This document shows positions 1-22,485 of a DNA stretch of 64,000 nucleotides, piece after piece (position 1 is the stretch's first letter; every line of letters begins with the position of its first letter). A program made the translations under genes and the position numbers. The stretch spans positions 2,383,673 through 2,447,672 of the forward strand of contig NC_061073.1 of the NCBI RefSeq assembly GCF_021917145.1, written 5' to 3'. This DNA comes from Hypomesus transpacificus. Taxonomy: Eukaryota; Chordata; Actinopteri; Osmeriformes; Osmeridae. Under the pieces are notes generated by a model. The model saw only the letters and a list, made by a program, of their open reading frames with translations. It had not been told where the DNA came from and ran no database searches.

Positions 1-2920
1 TCTGCGTGTTTGTGTGTGTGGTAGCGTGTGTGTATGTGTGTGTGTATGTGTGAGAGAGAGAGTTCTATAAGAAAGCGAAACCTTGTCTGTTTCCTCAATA
101 CCTGTTCTCTCGCTGCTCGCTGCTCAAAGAAGAGTTTGAGTAGGAGTCTTGAGTTGGGACAAGAATATTAATGAGATCATAGACCTCTAACACAAAACAG
201 TAGAACCTGGAACTCCAGAGAACCCCCAAACTCCAGAACTTCACTCCAAGACTCTGCCTTACCTCAGTACCTCTGTTTCAGTTACTGATGTTAGGAACGA
301 CACAAAGCTACAGGAGACTGCAAGATACTATCCTAAGGTCATATGAATATTTATGTACATAGCAACATATTTCATACTGATGTAAAGCAGCTACATTTCT
401 TTGAATGTTTGTTTAGCATTTTTGCAAGCTTGACAATGTTGCCATTGTCGGGAGAGCCAATCCTTCTGCCTCTGCTTAACTTTGCCTCACTGATCCTTTG
501 TGGTGTGTTTAATTGATCATTATTCAGAATGGCTTATAAATGACCAATACAGGCATCGATTGGTACCTGAATACTAAAAGATGCTTATTATGTAAAATAA
601 AGTAGATTTTAGGTGATCAATTCTATTTAGTTATTTTAATCATCGTCAAGTCTAGCACTTGGGGAGAGTATTCTCTCTTGGTCTCTCTCCCTCTTTCTTC
701 CCCACTTTGTCTCTCCCTCTCTCTCTTTGTCTTTCTCTGCATCTCTCTGTCTCTCTCCCTTTCTCTGTCTCTCTCTCTGTTTCTCTCTCACTCCCCCCCT
801 CTCTTCCTCCATCTCTGTCAACCCCCACACCCCTCCCGTTCTTCCCCCCGCCCTCTTCTCTCTCTCTCAGAAACATCTTCGGTCCTCACACGAGGCAGAT
901 ACTTTATGTTTAATGTTACTCCTCGGGCAATTCTGCTGGTGTTCTGTGCGTGGACAGGTGGATGTTGCGCAGGCACGTTGAACTCTGCTTTCTTTATCTT
1001 TACAAATTAAAGAGTGGGGTAGAAGCCTCTATGTGTACGTGTGATGGAAAGAGATGAGAGGAATGTGTATTCCTGCCTTTGAAGCTGAGGTCCATAATGT
1101 TCTCCAGGCTGACCATCAAACACAGCAGAACCTCAGAGAACTGAGATGAAAGCGGGGATGGATGATCCAGGAACGTGATGTTCCACCGTGGAACCGTTCC
1201 AAAGTTGACAGTAATGTACCCATGACCTGATATAATAATGAACCTGTATGTCGGAGCCTCTTTGGTGGGTTTGCTACGTTTATAGAAAACCAATAAACTG
1301 GTGCTTAATAATGGATGAGTTTCATCTGTCTGTGTTGCTACATGTCTTGTCTGATCTCAAAGTGGGATGAGAGTGGATCTGTAGAAGGAGGGTGATAATG
1401 GGTAGGATATGGTAGGAGTGGATCTTTAGGGGGTTGATGAAGAGTAGGAGATAGGGGTGGAGCTGTAGGAAGAGCCTCTCACACACACACACAACACACT
1501 CCACTGAGCTAAACGAAACCATCCTGAGCTCACCACTCACCCCAGGCCTCACAGCAGGATGCAGCCCAGTAGAAGTCAGAACTTCCTGTAGCGTCTGAGG
1601 AGGGTGGCAGGAGGTGTTTCCTTCTGGGGGAGTTCTGCAGCTCTCCCAGTCCTCTGATGTCCTGGAAAAACTGGAGGCCGCCATGAAAATGGAGATTGGA
1701 CTCACTCAGAACACTGAGAGATCCCTTCTGCTGCTGAGAGCAGAGGAAAGAGGATGAGGGAGAGATTGGAGGGAGAAAGGGAGGGAAAGATGGAGGGCAA
1801 GAGGGAGAGATGGAGCGTGAGATGGGACATAACAGGAAGGATGAACCATGGCGATGCTAGACTGCCTGGGGGCCAGATGGTTTAAGTAATAGCTGCAGTA
1901 GAGTCTTGACTGACCTTGACAGACAAGCAGATTGCAGTAGGCACTGGCAATGAGACGAGAAGATGATCTTTCTGACACACACACACACCCCAAACACACT
2001 TATTTAAACACACACATACAGACACACACACCCCAAACACACATAATTAAACACACACATACACACACACATCATATACACACATGGATGTTTCAGCGAA
2101 TGTTTTGACCTTTGTGGTGGTTTCAGATCAATAGAATTCCCCTGCAACAGACACTGTCTGACTGTTACTATGTTGGGGGAAAGGACTTTGAAGGATCTCA
2201 ATGAAATGATGAGGTCATTGTCAACCTTTGTTGTGATGACCACTGAGATCATACTCCATAGTATCTGACACACACACACACACACGGGGTGTGAGTAATT
2301 CAGCAGAGACGTGTTCCTGACATTCTGTTTCCTCCAGTATGTCCACAGGGGCCCACTCAGTTCTAGATCAATATCATAACCCTGCAGCTTGCCTGAGCCC
2401 TGAAGACACACACACACACATACACACCCTCACGCCAACACACACCCCATCTGGATCTCCACGTCAACTGGGAATTACAAGGGTAGCTCTGCACACTCAG
2501 CATCTGTGTCAGTATATGGATGTTTTTGTGTGTAAATATATACGTTTGTACATGTCCTCCCCTGTATCCCGGCACCAAAAGACGAGAGCTGAAGGAGAAC
2601 TTTTATGAACAGTAAAAAGCGGCTGATCACCAAAACCTACACTTACTGCACTGCTCTGATCTAGGGGAAGAAGTCAGTGTGTGTGTGTGTGCATGCTTGT
2701 GTGTGTGTGTGTGTGTGTGTGTAGGTGCCACTAGTGTAAGACTGTGATTAATTCCTCTCTGTGGCTGTGTTCTAATTCCCCTCTGAGGCAGAGTGGTCCC
2801 TGGGAGTCCCTGTGGAAATTAGCACAGGCAGGAGAGGGCCGCCACAGCCGCTCTCCACAAACACTGATGAATTATCCATGCTGCCCAGAGAGAGAGGGGG
2901 AGGTGTGTGTGTGTGTGTGT

Positions 2921-2951
<31 letters not shown>

Positions 2952-5499
2952 CGTGCGTGTGTGTGTGTGTGTGTGTATGTGTGTGTGTATGTGAGTGTAT
3001 GTGTGCGTGTGGAGGAGGGATGACGAGGATATGCATTCACGCATTTCACTCTCTTCCACAGATTTCCTCTGTGAGCGATCTCTGTTGACCTCTACCTGTC
3101 AAAACTTTCCGTGGCTAGTTTACATGTCTGTAATTGTTGAAAGCATTGAATTATAATATAATGTTCTGTAGCAGTTTCTACAGTAATGCTTTTTCTTTTC
3201 TTCTGTCCCTTTCGGTTTGCCCTTTTACAAACCTCCACCAATTACCACTGAGTCCATCCAGCTGCACACTAGCAGCCTTGTGTCTGACTAGGCTGCAGTG
3301 CGCTTTGTATGATATAAGCAAGTTCAAGATGTGAACATAGTACTTATACGTACATATGCATGTATATGCATGGCCTGTCACACTTTCAACACCATCACTC
3401 AAGAGGATTCACAGTGACAGTGAATTACATGTATTCATACATGTTTAACAAAGGTTCATCATGTCCAGGTTAACCTGTAGTGGCTAGAGTCTATAAATAC
3501 TTGTGTGTGTGTGTGTGTTTGTGTGTGCGTGTCGTGATGTTCTCCCGAACTGATGTGCTCGGTTAGGTACACGTGATCGTTCCCCAATACCGGCATTTCA
3601 TCCATCTCAGGGACATCATGTGTGCTGTGAGAGGCTCTGTGTTCTTGCTGAATGAGAAGCTTCCGGTAAGTGTCCCTGGGCCTCTGGAGGGATGTGCTCA
3701 TGCCTGCTTCACAAAGCCCCTGATCTGAACTCCATCATAAAAAAATGAGGGAGGAAGAGAGAGACTGATGAGGGAGAGTAGAGATGGAAGGAAAGAGTGA
3801 GGCGAAGGTAGAGACATACACAGAGATGCGGGGAGGTATGTCTGTTTTGGTGTCGAATAGGGTGAAATTAAAGGGCTATGCAGGGTTGGGCATTGTACTT
3901 TTTCACATTGTGTGGTATGACCCTGCCTGCCTGTCTGTCTGTCTGCCAGTGTGTCAATCTGTTCAGAACATTTCAATACAGGTCAGATAGGCCAGCAGCC
4001 AATCAGGACATTGCATCTGGCAGCTAAAAATTTCCAGCCAGTTCCAGAGGAAAGGATGAGAGCTGAAATGGTAACATGCCACAATGAGCAGAGAGGATCT
4101 GACAGAAGATAGCATTCCAACCCTACTGTCCCTTGAGCCCATGTTCCGCCAACACACACACACTCAGAGGACGGCCCATTATCAGGAGAATAATGGAGAC
4201 AGCGACAAGTCAGTTGAGCTTTTAATAGGCAGTTTCTCTCTCCAAGTTGATAAATAATGCAGCAGTCAGCAAATCTAGATTTAACGGATGATATTGACCT
4301 TTCAGAGAGGGGAAAGGGAGACAGATGGGGGGTGGGGGAGGGGGGGGTGGACTGGAATGGAGTGGAGAGAACACAGTGTCAATACTTGTGAAGAGATGGT
4401 GTAAAGGATTTTTATCATAAAGACAGGACTAGTCAATCATGAACATCAGACCAAAGCTATACTGTCATTTGCCAGGACCTCTGCAGAGAGGAACAGACAA
4501 ACCACTCAAACCTCTCTTTCTCAATCTTTCACTCTTTTATTTAATCTGTCTCTCTATGTTCTCTGTTCCCCTTCTCTTCTCTTCAGCCCTCTGTCATTCC
4601 TAATTCTGTACACTTTTCCATTGTCTCTTTTTGTGTCTGTAGCCGGAAGGAAGAGTTGTGAAAATAGGACAGTAAAGATGTCTCACCATTCATACCATTG
4701 TACCTCAGGCGCAGACACTAGCAGTGACTGAGCATGCACCAACACCAAAACCCAAGACACCAAGAACATTTCAGGGAAATACACTAAGAGACAATATTCG
4801 TTTTCCTTTCACTTTACATCACTTTTCAAGTTCAGCTTGTATCTGCAGTGTTTTAATACCAAATGCTGCCTATGAATTCGCATAATTTGAAGAGGCTACA
4901 TCTAGCAAATAGCGCCATCCTGCGGTCGTTCCAGGAGCATCGCAAGTTTGCGTTCCGCAAGTGTTGTCCCGGGCCGTCCCGTCAATGTAGTAGGCCAAAG
5001 CCGTCTATCCGCTACGTGCATAGATAACGACTAAACAGAAGTCTTATAAAAAAGTACCTTTGTAACTTTTTACTTGGGCTTATTTACTTGTGGCCTAGTT
5101 TTCGTTATTGACGTTACTTTTGGAACAAAAAGATCTTGCAAACCAGTGTGAAAACTTTAATTAAGATTTTTTTCGACACACATTTTTGGGGGAAATCAGT
5201 GCGTTGGTAAGGAACTTTTATTGTATCCAGGAAGTGATGTCACGACGTGCTGGTGAGGCGTGTGTGGGGTCGACAAGCCGAAGAGGTCGTTCCGACAAAA
5301 GAAGTTTGCAGGGAAAAAAGGTGGTCCTGCTCAAAAACACCGTTCAGAGAGGGGAGCGACGGGTGGATTACTTATCTTTTCTTACTACGGTTTTGTTCAT
5401 TTTACAGGCTCTAAATGAAAAGACAAACTATAGTAATTGGTCCAAGATGTTATTCGACAGTGGCGGGCTAGATAAGTGTTATTTTGCCAACTTGATTTA
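1..5499. other. Region without a recognised gene
   Basis: No reading frame here resembles a known protein and none shows a convincing exon chain. The stretch holds simple sequence: TG/GA repeats at the left edge, a pyrimidine-rich (CT)n block at about 660-870, (CA)n at 1,975-2,080 and 2,262-2,286, (GT)n at 2,676-2,723 and 2,904-3,010, and a G-rich run near 4,320-4,350. Open frames in these blocks are low-complexity. The last few hundred bases presumably carry the pskh1 promoter, but I see no TATA box that I would call. Confidence 0.6.
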
Positions 5500-5651
5500 A
5501 GTTTGTAAAGTCCGAACCAGAAAATGGAGAGAACAGCTGAGAGTGGGGTGAGGAGGAGGCTGTCGTTGGCAAGCCGCGGAGTCCTGCCTTGTTCCCCCCG
5601 CCGTCGTTTGTAACCAGTTATCTTGCCGATTACCTCGCCAACTTGAAGAGA
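5500..5651 (+). other. pskh1: Putative non-coding first exon of pskh1 (5' UTR)
   Basis: A strong donor (AAG|GTAAGA, intron from 5652) and a pyrimidine-rich acceptor ending at 6239 (TTTCCCCCAG) bracket an intron whose downstream exon runs straight into the pskh1 start codon at 6518. The left boundary (transcription start) is not visible and is given only roughly. This is inference from splice signals and position. Confidence 0.4.
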
Positions 5652-6517
5652 AGGTAAGAATACATGGGATTTGGGTTCGTTTGACGCCAGGATACGGAGG
5701 GTTTTTACTTGAACTGTGCTTTGTCCCATGGTAATCAGCGCAGTTAGGGTGACAGGGTCAAATGTCCTTTTAGAGAAAAAACAACATGTCATGGAATGGC
5801 TTTGAACTAGCGGTGGTGGTCTAACTTAATACATTATTAAAAGTTAACAAAGTTAATAAATAAGGGCAGCTAGCTATTAGCTAAACTACCCTTCGCTACT
5901 ATTTACAGCTCACCGTTTTTGTTCATATCACAGAAGAATGTAGCCAGCAGCTTGCTACAATCATGGCCGACAAAAAAGTTACCAAAAACTGATGATTGTG
6001 TCTATTGCACTGTTGCTGCAACATAATTGCCAGTGAACAGTTAGCCTAAACTTGGAATACATTGAAGATTATCGATCGGCTTCGGCTAGCTAGGCCAACG
6101 TTCCATCAGTTTGACGTTTACAGGACATATTTCCATAATAATGGAATAATGATACATAAGTACCAAAATATAAACAGTGTCAACAACGTTGAAAAAGACA
6201 CAGAGGCACACTAAAACATACTTTTCCCCTTTCCCCCAGAGTTTTTGACCCAGCCAGTCTACCACCTGCTTCAGTACAAGGCTGGGTGTCCGTGCTGGGA
6301 GCTGTAGTTTGGGGCTGCTGTGTCCCACTGACCCAGGCTGTGAGAACTGCTGTGTGGTTGGCGCTCTTTGGCTGAGTTGGGAGGAGAGGAGGTGTTGGGA
6401 AGAGAGCAGAGGGGAGGGGAGGCGTTAGGAGAGAGGGGAGGTGAGAGGAGGTGTTGGGAGTAGAAGTGAGGTGAGGGGAGGAGGAAAGGTGGGAGGTGAG
6501 GATGTACAGGTGAGGTG

Positions 6518-8835
6518 ATGGGTTGCCGGACAAGCAAGGTCCTCCCTGAACCACCAGGGAACGTTCAGCTGGACCTGGTGAAGCAGGCCGACCCGGCCCA
6601 GACCCAGACCCACACTGACATCTACAAGCACTTCATCAGGGGCGACGGCACCCGAACCGCCTCTGCCAGTAAGATGGGCTCCTCCCCCTCCCCCCAGCAC
6701 CACGCCCAGGCCGCCTTTCCATTGTCTCAGACCCCCGCGGCCAAGGACCAATCCGAATCAGGGGCAGACCCCCGTCGGAACAAGGTCGCCAGGTACCGAG
6801 CCAAGTTTGACCCCCGGGTCACGGCCAAGTACGACATCAAGGCTCTGATTGGCCGCGGCAGCTTCAGCCGGGTGGTGAGGGTGGAGCACAAGAGCACCAG
6901 GCAGCCGTACGCCATCAAGCTGATCGAGACGCGCTACCGCGAGGGCCGCGAGGTGTGTGAGTCGGAGCTTTGCGTGCTCCGCCGCGTGCGCCACACCAAC
7001 ATCATCCAGCTGATGGAGGTGTTCGAGACGGCCGACCGCGTCTACATGGTGATGGAGCTGGCCACCGGCGGGGAGCTGTTCGACCGCATCATCGCCCGCG
7101 GCTCCTTCACGGAGCGCGACGCCACGCGCGTCCTGCAGATGGTGCTGGACGGGGTCAAGTACCTCCACACCCTGGGCATCACCCACCGCGACCTGAAGCC
7201 CGAGAACCTACTGTACTACCACCCGGGGGCCGACAGCAAGATCATGATCACCGACTTTGGCCTGGCCTCCACCAGGAAGAAGGGCGACGAGTGTCTGATG
7301 AAGACCACGTGTGGCACGCCTGAGTACATTGCCCCTGAGATCCTGGTGAGGAAACCCTATACCAACGCTGTGGACATGTGGGCACTGGGAGTGATCTCCT
7401 ACATCCTGCTCAGCGGGACCATGCCCTTCGAGGACGACAACCGCATGAGGCTCTACCGACAGATCCTCAAAGGGAAATACAGTTTCTCTGGAGAGGTAAG
7501 ACTAACCCTCCCTAAACGACCCTTCACTCCTACCCACCCCATCCACACACACCCCTACCCCCCAGCACTCACTCCTACCCACCCCATCCACACACACCCC
7601 TACCCCCCAGCACTCACTCCTACCCACCCCATCCACACACACCCCTACCCCCCAGCACTCACTCCTACCCACCCCATCCACACACACCCCTACCCCCCAG
7701 CACTCACTCCTACCCACCCCATCCACACACACCCCTACCCCCAAGCCCTCACTCCTACCCACCCCATCCACACACTTTCCTACCCCCAAGCACTGTCCTC
7801 ACAGATAGCCTACAGGTCTAGCCAGTCTTGTAAACTGTAAGTTTTAAGCAGTCTTTATGGAGGTGCTTCATTCCCTGGGCAGACTGGGAGAGAGAGTGAG
7901 AGTGTGTGCGTGTGTGTGGTTGTCATAACTGCAGTCTAGATTTACTACTCCAGCCTAGAATCTAATCATGTTCTCAGCCGCCCTGGCTTGGGGGATGCTG
8001 AGTATTATCCAACTGTAGATCCATCATGTAAAGGTGTCATGTATGTTTGGAGTGTAACAGAGATTTACCTGTTGTGGGGTAAAGAGGAATCAGGGGAGGA
8101 TGGAGGGAGTGAATCATGCTCGGGGTAGAGGTCAGTATCTGCTCCCTGCCGCCCCCCTGTGTGTGTTCCACGATTTGCAGATCCGATTCTGATCCACATC
8201 ACCCAAATCAAAGGATCGATGCAATGTGGTTTGAAGGAGTATCAACAACCGTGTCTGTCCCTTAACCCAGTGGTTCCCAACCCTGATCCTCAGGGTCCAT
8301 TGTCCTGCGTGTTATAGATATTTCCCTGCTCCAGCACACCTGATTTCATAATGAATGGTCGTCAGCGGGCTTCTGCTGATCTAGATTTAAATTTATTTAA
8401 ATCAGCTGTGTTGGAGCAGGAAAACATCTAAAACATGAAGGAAAGGGGGTCCCTGAGGACCAGGGCTGGGAACCACTGCCTTAACCCCCCCCCATCTCCT
8501 GCCCTCCCACTCCCCAGCCCTGGCCCAGCGTGTCCAACCTGGCCAAGGACTTCATCGAGCGGGTGCTGACGGTGGACCCCAGCGAGCGTCTGACGGCCGG
8601 CCAGGCGCTGAAGCACCCCTGGGTGGTCAGCATGGCCGCCTCGTCCTCCATGAAAAACCTGCAGCGCTCCATCTCCCAGAACCTCCTGAAGAGGGCGTCG
8701 TCGCGCTGCCACAGCACCAAGTCGGCCCAATCCACCCGCTCCAGCCGCTCCACCAAGTCCAACAAGGCCCGGCGGGCCCGCGAAAAGGAGCTCCGGGAAC
8801 TCAACCGCCGCTACCAGCAGCAGTACAATGGCTGA
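6518..8835 (+). CDS. pskh1: PSKH1 serine/threonine-protein kinase H1 (2 coding exons)
   Basis: Exons 6518-7495 and 8518-8835 join in phase 0 and encode 431 residues; human PSKH1 is about 424. The ATG at 6518 is chosen because it opens with Met-Gly-Cys, the acylation signal of the family (Gly2 myristate, Cys3 palmitate); the in-frame GTG just upstream is not a start. The kinase domain shows the glycine loop at residues 112-119 (GRGSFSRV), Lys134 in AIK, His223-Arg224-Asp225 with Lys227 and Asn230, Asp246-Phe247-Gly248 and Ala272-Pro273-Glu274, so it should be active. The C-terminal tail is Ser/Arg-rich and ends RRYQQQYNG. Known family role: CaMK-like kinase at Golgi, ER and plasma membrane, linked to secretory traffic and nuclear speckles. 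The region between the N-terminal acylation motif and the kinase domain is the least conserved part. Intron 1 carries a minisatellite at its 5' end and a MITE at its 3' end. Confidence 0.96.
7526..7795 (+). repeat. 45-bp minisatellite at the 5' end of pskh1 intron
   Basis: About six head-to-tail copies of a C-rich 45-bp unit (core CTCCTACCCACCCCATCCAC) begin roughly 30 bp after the pskh1 donor at 7496. Because 45 is a multiple of three, the kinase frame stays open through all copies and stops only at TAA 7838-7840. Confidence 0.9.
8268..8478. mobile_element. hAT-type MITE with 8-bp target-site duplication
   Basis: A 211-bp element has inverted termini starting CAGTGGTTCCCAACCCTG and ending with the near-complement CAGGGCTGGGAACCACTG. 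It is flanked on both sides by CCTTAACC (8260-8267 and 8479-8486), the 8-bp duplication expected of hAT transposition. Subterminal segments (CTGCTCCAGCACACCTGATT and its rough complement) are also inverted, and there is no coding sequence. It sits in the pskh1 intron, ending 39 bp before the exon 2 acceptor. Confidence 0.93.
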
Positions 8836-10760
8836 GCCAGGCCGGGCTGGTCTGCAGGCCGGCACTTAACCCACACAGGCCTGAACCAGAGGACCACTTA
8901 GTCCAGCTACTGTCCCTCCATCCACACGTCCATCCGTCTTAGACCACAGAGCCAATGAGGCAGTAATCAGTATAGAACATATTCATCATAAATATCATCT
9001 TCCTCTCCTGTCCTTTCCATTCCTCTACCTCCTCCTGTCTAACTGCCCCCCCCCCACATACCCTCCTCTCTCCTCTACTTGAGTGCTCTTCGTATTTATT
9101 TATTATTGTCGACATGACTATATTGACTGTTGTCTCCGTTACCATGGTCACTTGAAGCTGTCCATCCAAACGGATCTGTTGAACAGAATTCTGGGTGATG
9201 AAGTTTTAGGAAGATGGGCGAGAAACTTGTTCTCTGCTTTTTCCTTCCTGATGATCTTGCTGTGAATTTCCTCTGGCTGTTACAACTCTGAGAACGTTGA
9301 CTGTGGAGCTTCCAGCCTGCCTCCAGAGGGCAGGCTCACCAGAATACTCTGCTACCACACGATGTCAACAAAGGCCAAACGACTATTATTTATTAGATGA
9401 TATAACCCTTGTATAACCCTGTCTCCTGTCCTGATTGACTCGCTGCAAGCAATCTGAAAATTACTTTTTCTGTGATCTGTTGATGAGGGATGTTGATGTT
9501 TTGGGGGTGATGACACAAACACAAGTGTGTAAATTACAAATGGTACAAAGTTTGTACCATTAGTTTACATACCTCCTGGTACTTGTCAGTGCAGCCACTG
9601 ACCAAATGATGCAGATATTTGGTGCAAGAAAGCAAACCAGTCAAATACACAGTAGGTTGGTCTAGAACCACAGGTACGAAAATTGACTGTTTTCCTGTCA
9701 GAATGGTGGTACCTTAGTGCACTTAATCTGAGACCATTAGTGATGTCTATCCCCTGGGCATCATATGACTGTTTCCTTTTCAGAACACAGCACTTCTACC
9801 AGAGATCTACACGTAGAAGAGTTTTAAAGTGTGTGGACATGTCTGTCTGTAGCATTGTGTCCGGATGACGTCATTATGTCCATGTTTGATTGGAACATTT
9901 CATTTTTATGACTGTCGTTTAATGTTCTAAGCCAATCAGAAGCCCTGGTCAGAGTTGGTTGCTAGGGCCCTCAGTATGGACCTGTGATGTCATCTACTCA
10001 GGTGGATTATTGTGAACTTTTAAGATACTGGAATCAACAGATCTGCATCTGCTGACCTCACCCGTCCCTCTCTCCAAGGTTCCCCTCCTGTCACCCAACG
10101 TCCTCTCCTGTCACCCTGAATGTTCTCCCAGTTCTACAACGTTCTTCTATCCTGACTCTACTACTGTATGTTCTTCATGGGCCCTACCCTAGAATGTTTT
10201 TACCCCTCTCTGTCAGTTGTGACGACCTGTTCAGGCTTCAGGCCAGAGTACCGGCCACGCAAGGACACAGAAGAGAACCTTGACCCTGGGGTCAGCCATG
10301 GTGAAGCCACAAGAAACCAGCCTGCCATCAAGAGATATACGTCTCAGTGATGGATCTCTCCCATGGAGTGCTGGGGACTCATTTCTCTGGTTTGTCATCA
10401 GTGACTTTCCATAAAGTAAGCAAGTACTTGACCTAAATGTTTGTGGAGTCAGTCATACAACAACGTCTGATGGTGAAGTGTTTTAGTGTGCCGAGAGGAT
10501 GGTGAATAACCAAATAGTATTTGTAAGCAACTTTGAAGAACGTAAACACCTTGTAAAAGTGTTTCCTTTTATATCCATAGGGTTTGTATAAATGATGGCC
10601 TTAGATGAAGTAGCCAATTCAACACTTCCGATTACAGTTGTTTTTCTGTGTATTTTAAATTGTGTATTTTTGTGTCTGAATGATAACACATTGTTTTCTA
10701 TACTTTAACTATTTTTAAATGGATTGGTTCAGTCGTTTTTGTGCAAGGTGTGACAATAAA
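8836..10760 (+). other. pskh1: pskh1 3' UTR with polyadenylation signal
   Basis: The stretch from the stop codon to a canonical AATAAA at 10755-10760 contains no other gene that I can recognise. It is inferred to be a 1.9-kb 3' UTR; use of an earlier site cannot be excluded. Confidence 0.5.
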
Positions 10761-11429
10761 ACGGTACCTTTTCGAGTTACTACCTTTTCGAGTTACTAGA
10801 CTGTGGCCCATCTTTCATGAAGTTAAAATGCCTAGCTCGCTGTCTAAACCTACTTTTGAAAATGGGTGCGATGAGAAAATAACAATAATTTGATAATTTG
10901 TAGGGTTTCTTATGTCCATAAATAAGGCAAGAGACCTGTAGTAGTGTGATAAATAATGTCTCACCAGATGTTCGTCCATAGTGAAAAGAATGCAGCCATG
11001 ACCAGCGTAGACATGCTACGCATCTGGTTTAGCGTAACTTCATGAGGTTGCCAGGTTGAGGGGAAAACGCACCGTTAGCTTTTATCGCAAATGTCTGAGT
11101 TAAAACGAATTATTATAAGAATAAATTGGGTAATGACTGTAGTAGTGATCAACTGTTAGCCATACATTGACAATTTGCATATAGAAGTATACATGAAACG
11201 TGTCCATTGACTTTGTTGGATGCCTGGGATGTCCAAGCCTGGCAACCGTGCAATGAAACTCTTAAGACGCTAGCTAGCTATAAGCAGGCTTTTGTTGTCT
11301 AACGCCATAGCAATAAAGTTATCAGTCTACCTCTCTAAGAAACTAATATCCAGAAGAATCAGTTTACCACTGAAACACGGGAATATGGAAAGTGGACCGG
11401 TGTGAAATCGGTCATGTTTTGGCTCGCTA
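10761..11429. other. pskh1-mbtps1 intergenic spacer
   Basis: It opens with a duplicated 16-bp segment (TACCTTTTCGAGTTAC twice, about 10766-10797). The remainder is AT-rich sequence without recognised coding potential. The right end may contain the mbtps1 promoter and first non-coding exon; the sequence ending at 11430 is followed by a donor (GTGAGT). Confidence 0.4.
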
Positions 11430-12620
11430 GGTGAGTAATTCTAGCCATTACCACCAACCAACTATAACAGACATGGAACTAGTCTGTCGTCTGTGCAGAT
11501 CATGTGTTGTGTTTATGACACCGCTGTTAGCTAGTAGCTAAAAAATCTGGCATTATACAGTTATTAGTTTTTAACAAGTTACGTCAGCCAGTAAGGTAGC
11601 GTTGGTGTAAATAATAAAATGTTAAACAACATCTGGTGGTAGTTGTGCTAGCCTGCTAGCTAACGTTAGCTAGCGAGACACAAGTTACAGCTAGGAACGT
11701 CGTCGTTTATTACAACGTTACAAATCAGGCACCGTTGCAATTATTAAGCTAACGACATCGTTATCAATATGAACGGCATAGTCAAATAACGCTACTAGCC
11801 AGCGATTCACTTCAATGTACACAGTCCCAGATACTTTTATGGCTGGCCAAGAACAACGGTTGTAAAATGTGTCGTTGTCCATGTGGTAAGCTTGTAAAGT
11901 AAAGACAACGCTCAAATTGCATTAGCTCTATAGCTAAGAAGCGAAATATTTTATGCAAATCTATATCTTTCCAATCATTAACAATTTACGTGCAAGTGAG
12001 TAAAGATACAGGGAATCTAGCTAGAAGGGTTTTTAGCTAACGCTAGCCAAATAGTGCTACCAAAAATATCTAGCTACCTACATATTTATTGTGCTACCTT
12101 TGTCACCTCATCTAGACTTTGCCGAAGGGTAGACGTTACTTTGCCGTCTCAGCGACATGTTGACACAAGTGGTCACTGGTCTTTTCAACTTTAGACAAGA
12201 CAAAAGGTCAGATAAGTATGCAGTAAGAAGGGGTGGTCAATAAAGCGAAAAAAAAGACCAATACGTATGGACACAGACCCTGACTTGTAGACAGACCAGT
12301 CAGTTAGATCCTAGTGGTTTAGGATGTCCTGGTGTGGGTGGAGAGGTTATAGTGGGTCTTGGCAACAGCATCGAGGGATGTGGTAGTTTGTACTTTTACC
12401 CTGAGCTCTCTTACCCAGCCTGGCCTTTGTAGCTGAGGGGGAAATCGGTTTGGCGTCACTCCAGGCCTCTGGTGGGGAAGTTTTGGACAGAGTTGCTACT
12501 CCTCCCTACTGTACACACTGTTTTCTTCCACAACGGGACTGTGTGAAATGAGAAGGGGTACAGTTGCTTAATCTGTTGTGTCCCATGGATTTTAATATTG
12601 CCTCAACCTTCTTTCTGCAG

Positions 12621-12939
12621 GCGAACTGGAACCTGACAGCATCAACTCCTTCGCTGACCGGCCTTCTTCTCCACACTGCTTCTGGCGTCATCATGCAGGC
12701 CACGCCATCCGTCTGGCTCCATGACTGACTGACACCCTGGACTACAAACATGGAGAGGAAACGTAGAAAGAAATGAACTATATTTCCCAGCTCAGGACCT
12801 GACCTGCTCGCCCCCTCGCCCTACCAGAGCTCGAACCAAGCTGTCCCTGTTGTGGAGAGCGCCCCCCCACCCCCATCCCCCCTGGCCGTGTTGTGTTTGG
12901 GCTTGCCGTGGGCCCTCAGGGACACACACAGAGGAAACG
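12621..12939 (+). other. mbtps1: mbtps1 5' UTR exon sequence
   Basis: A clear acceptor (CCTTCTTTCTGCAG ending at 12620) starts an exon that continues without interruption into the start codon at 12940. The partner donor is probably GTGAGT at 11431, giving a 1.19-kb 5' UTR intron. The exon contains several short upstream open frames. Boundaries are inferred from splice signals. Confidence 0.5.

Positions 12940-22485
<9,546 letters not shown>

Noticed and set aside
659-1010. Overlapping Ser/Leu/Pro-rich open frames
   Set aside because: Produced by a (CT)n-rich block; no conserved motif and equal openness in several frames.
7502-7789. Minus-strand [10 protein letters not shown] repeat protein
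   Set aside because: Antisense of the pskh1 intron minisatellite.
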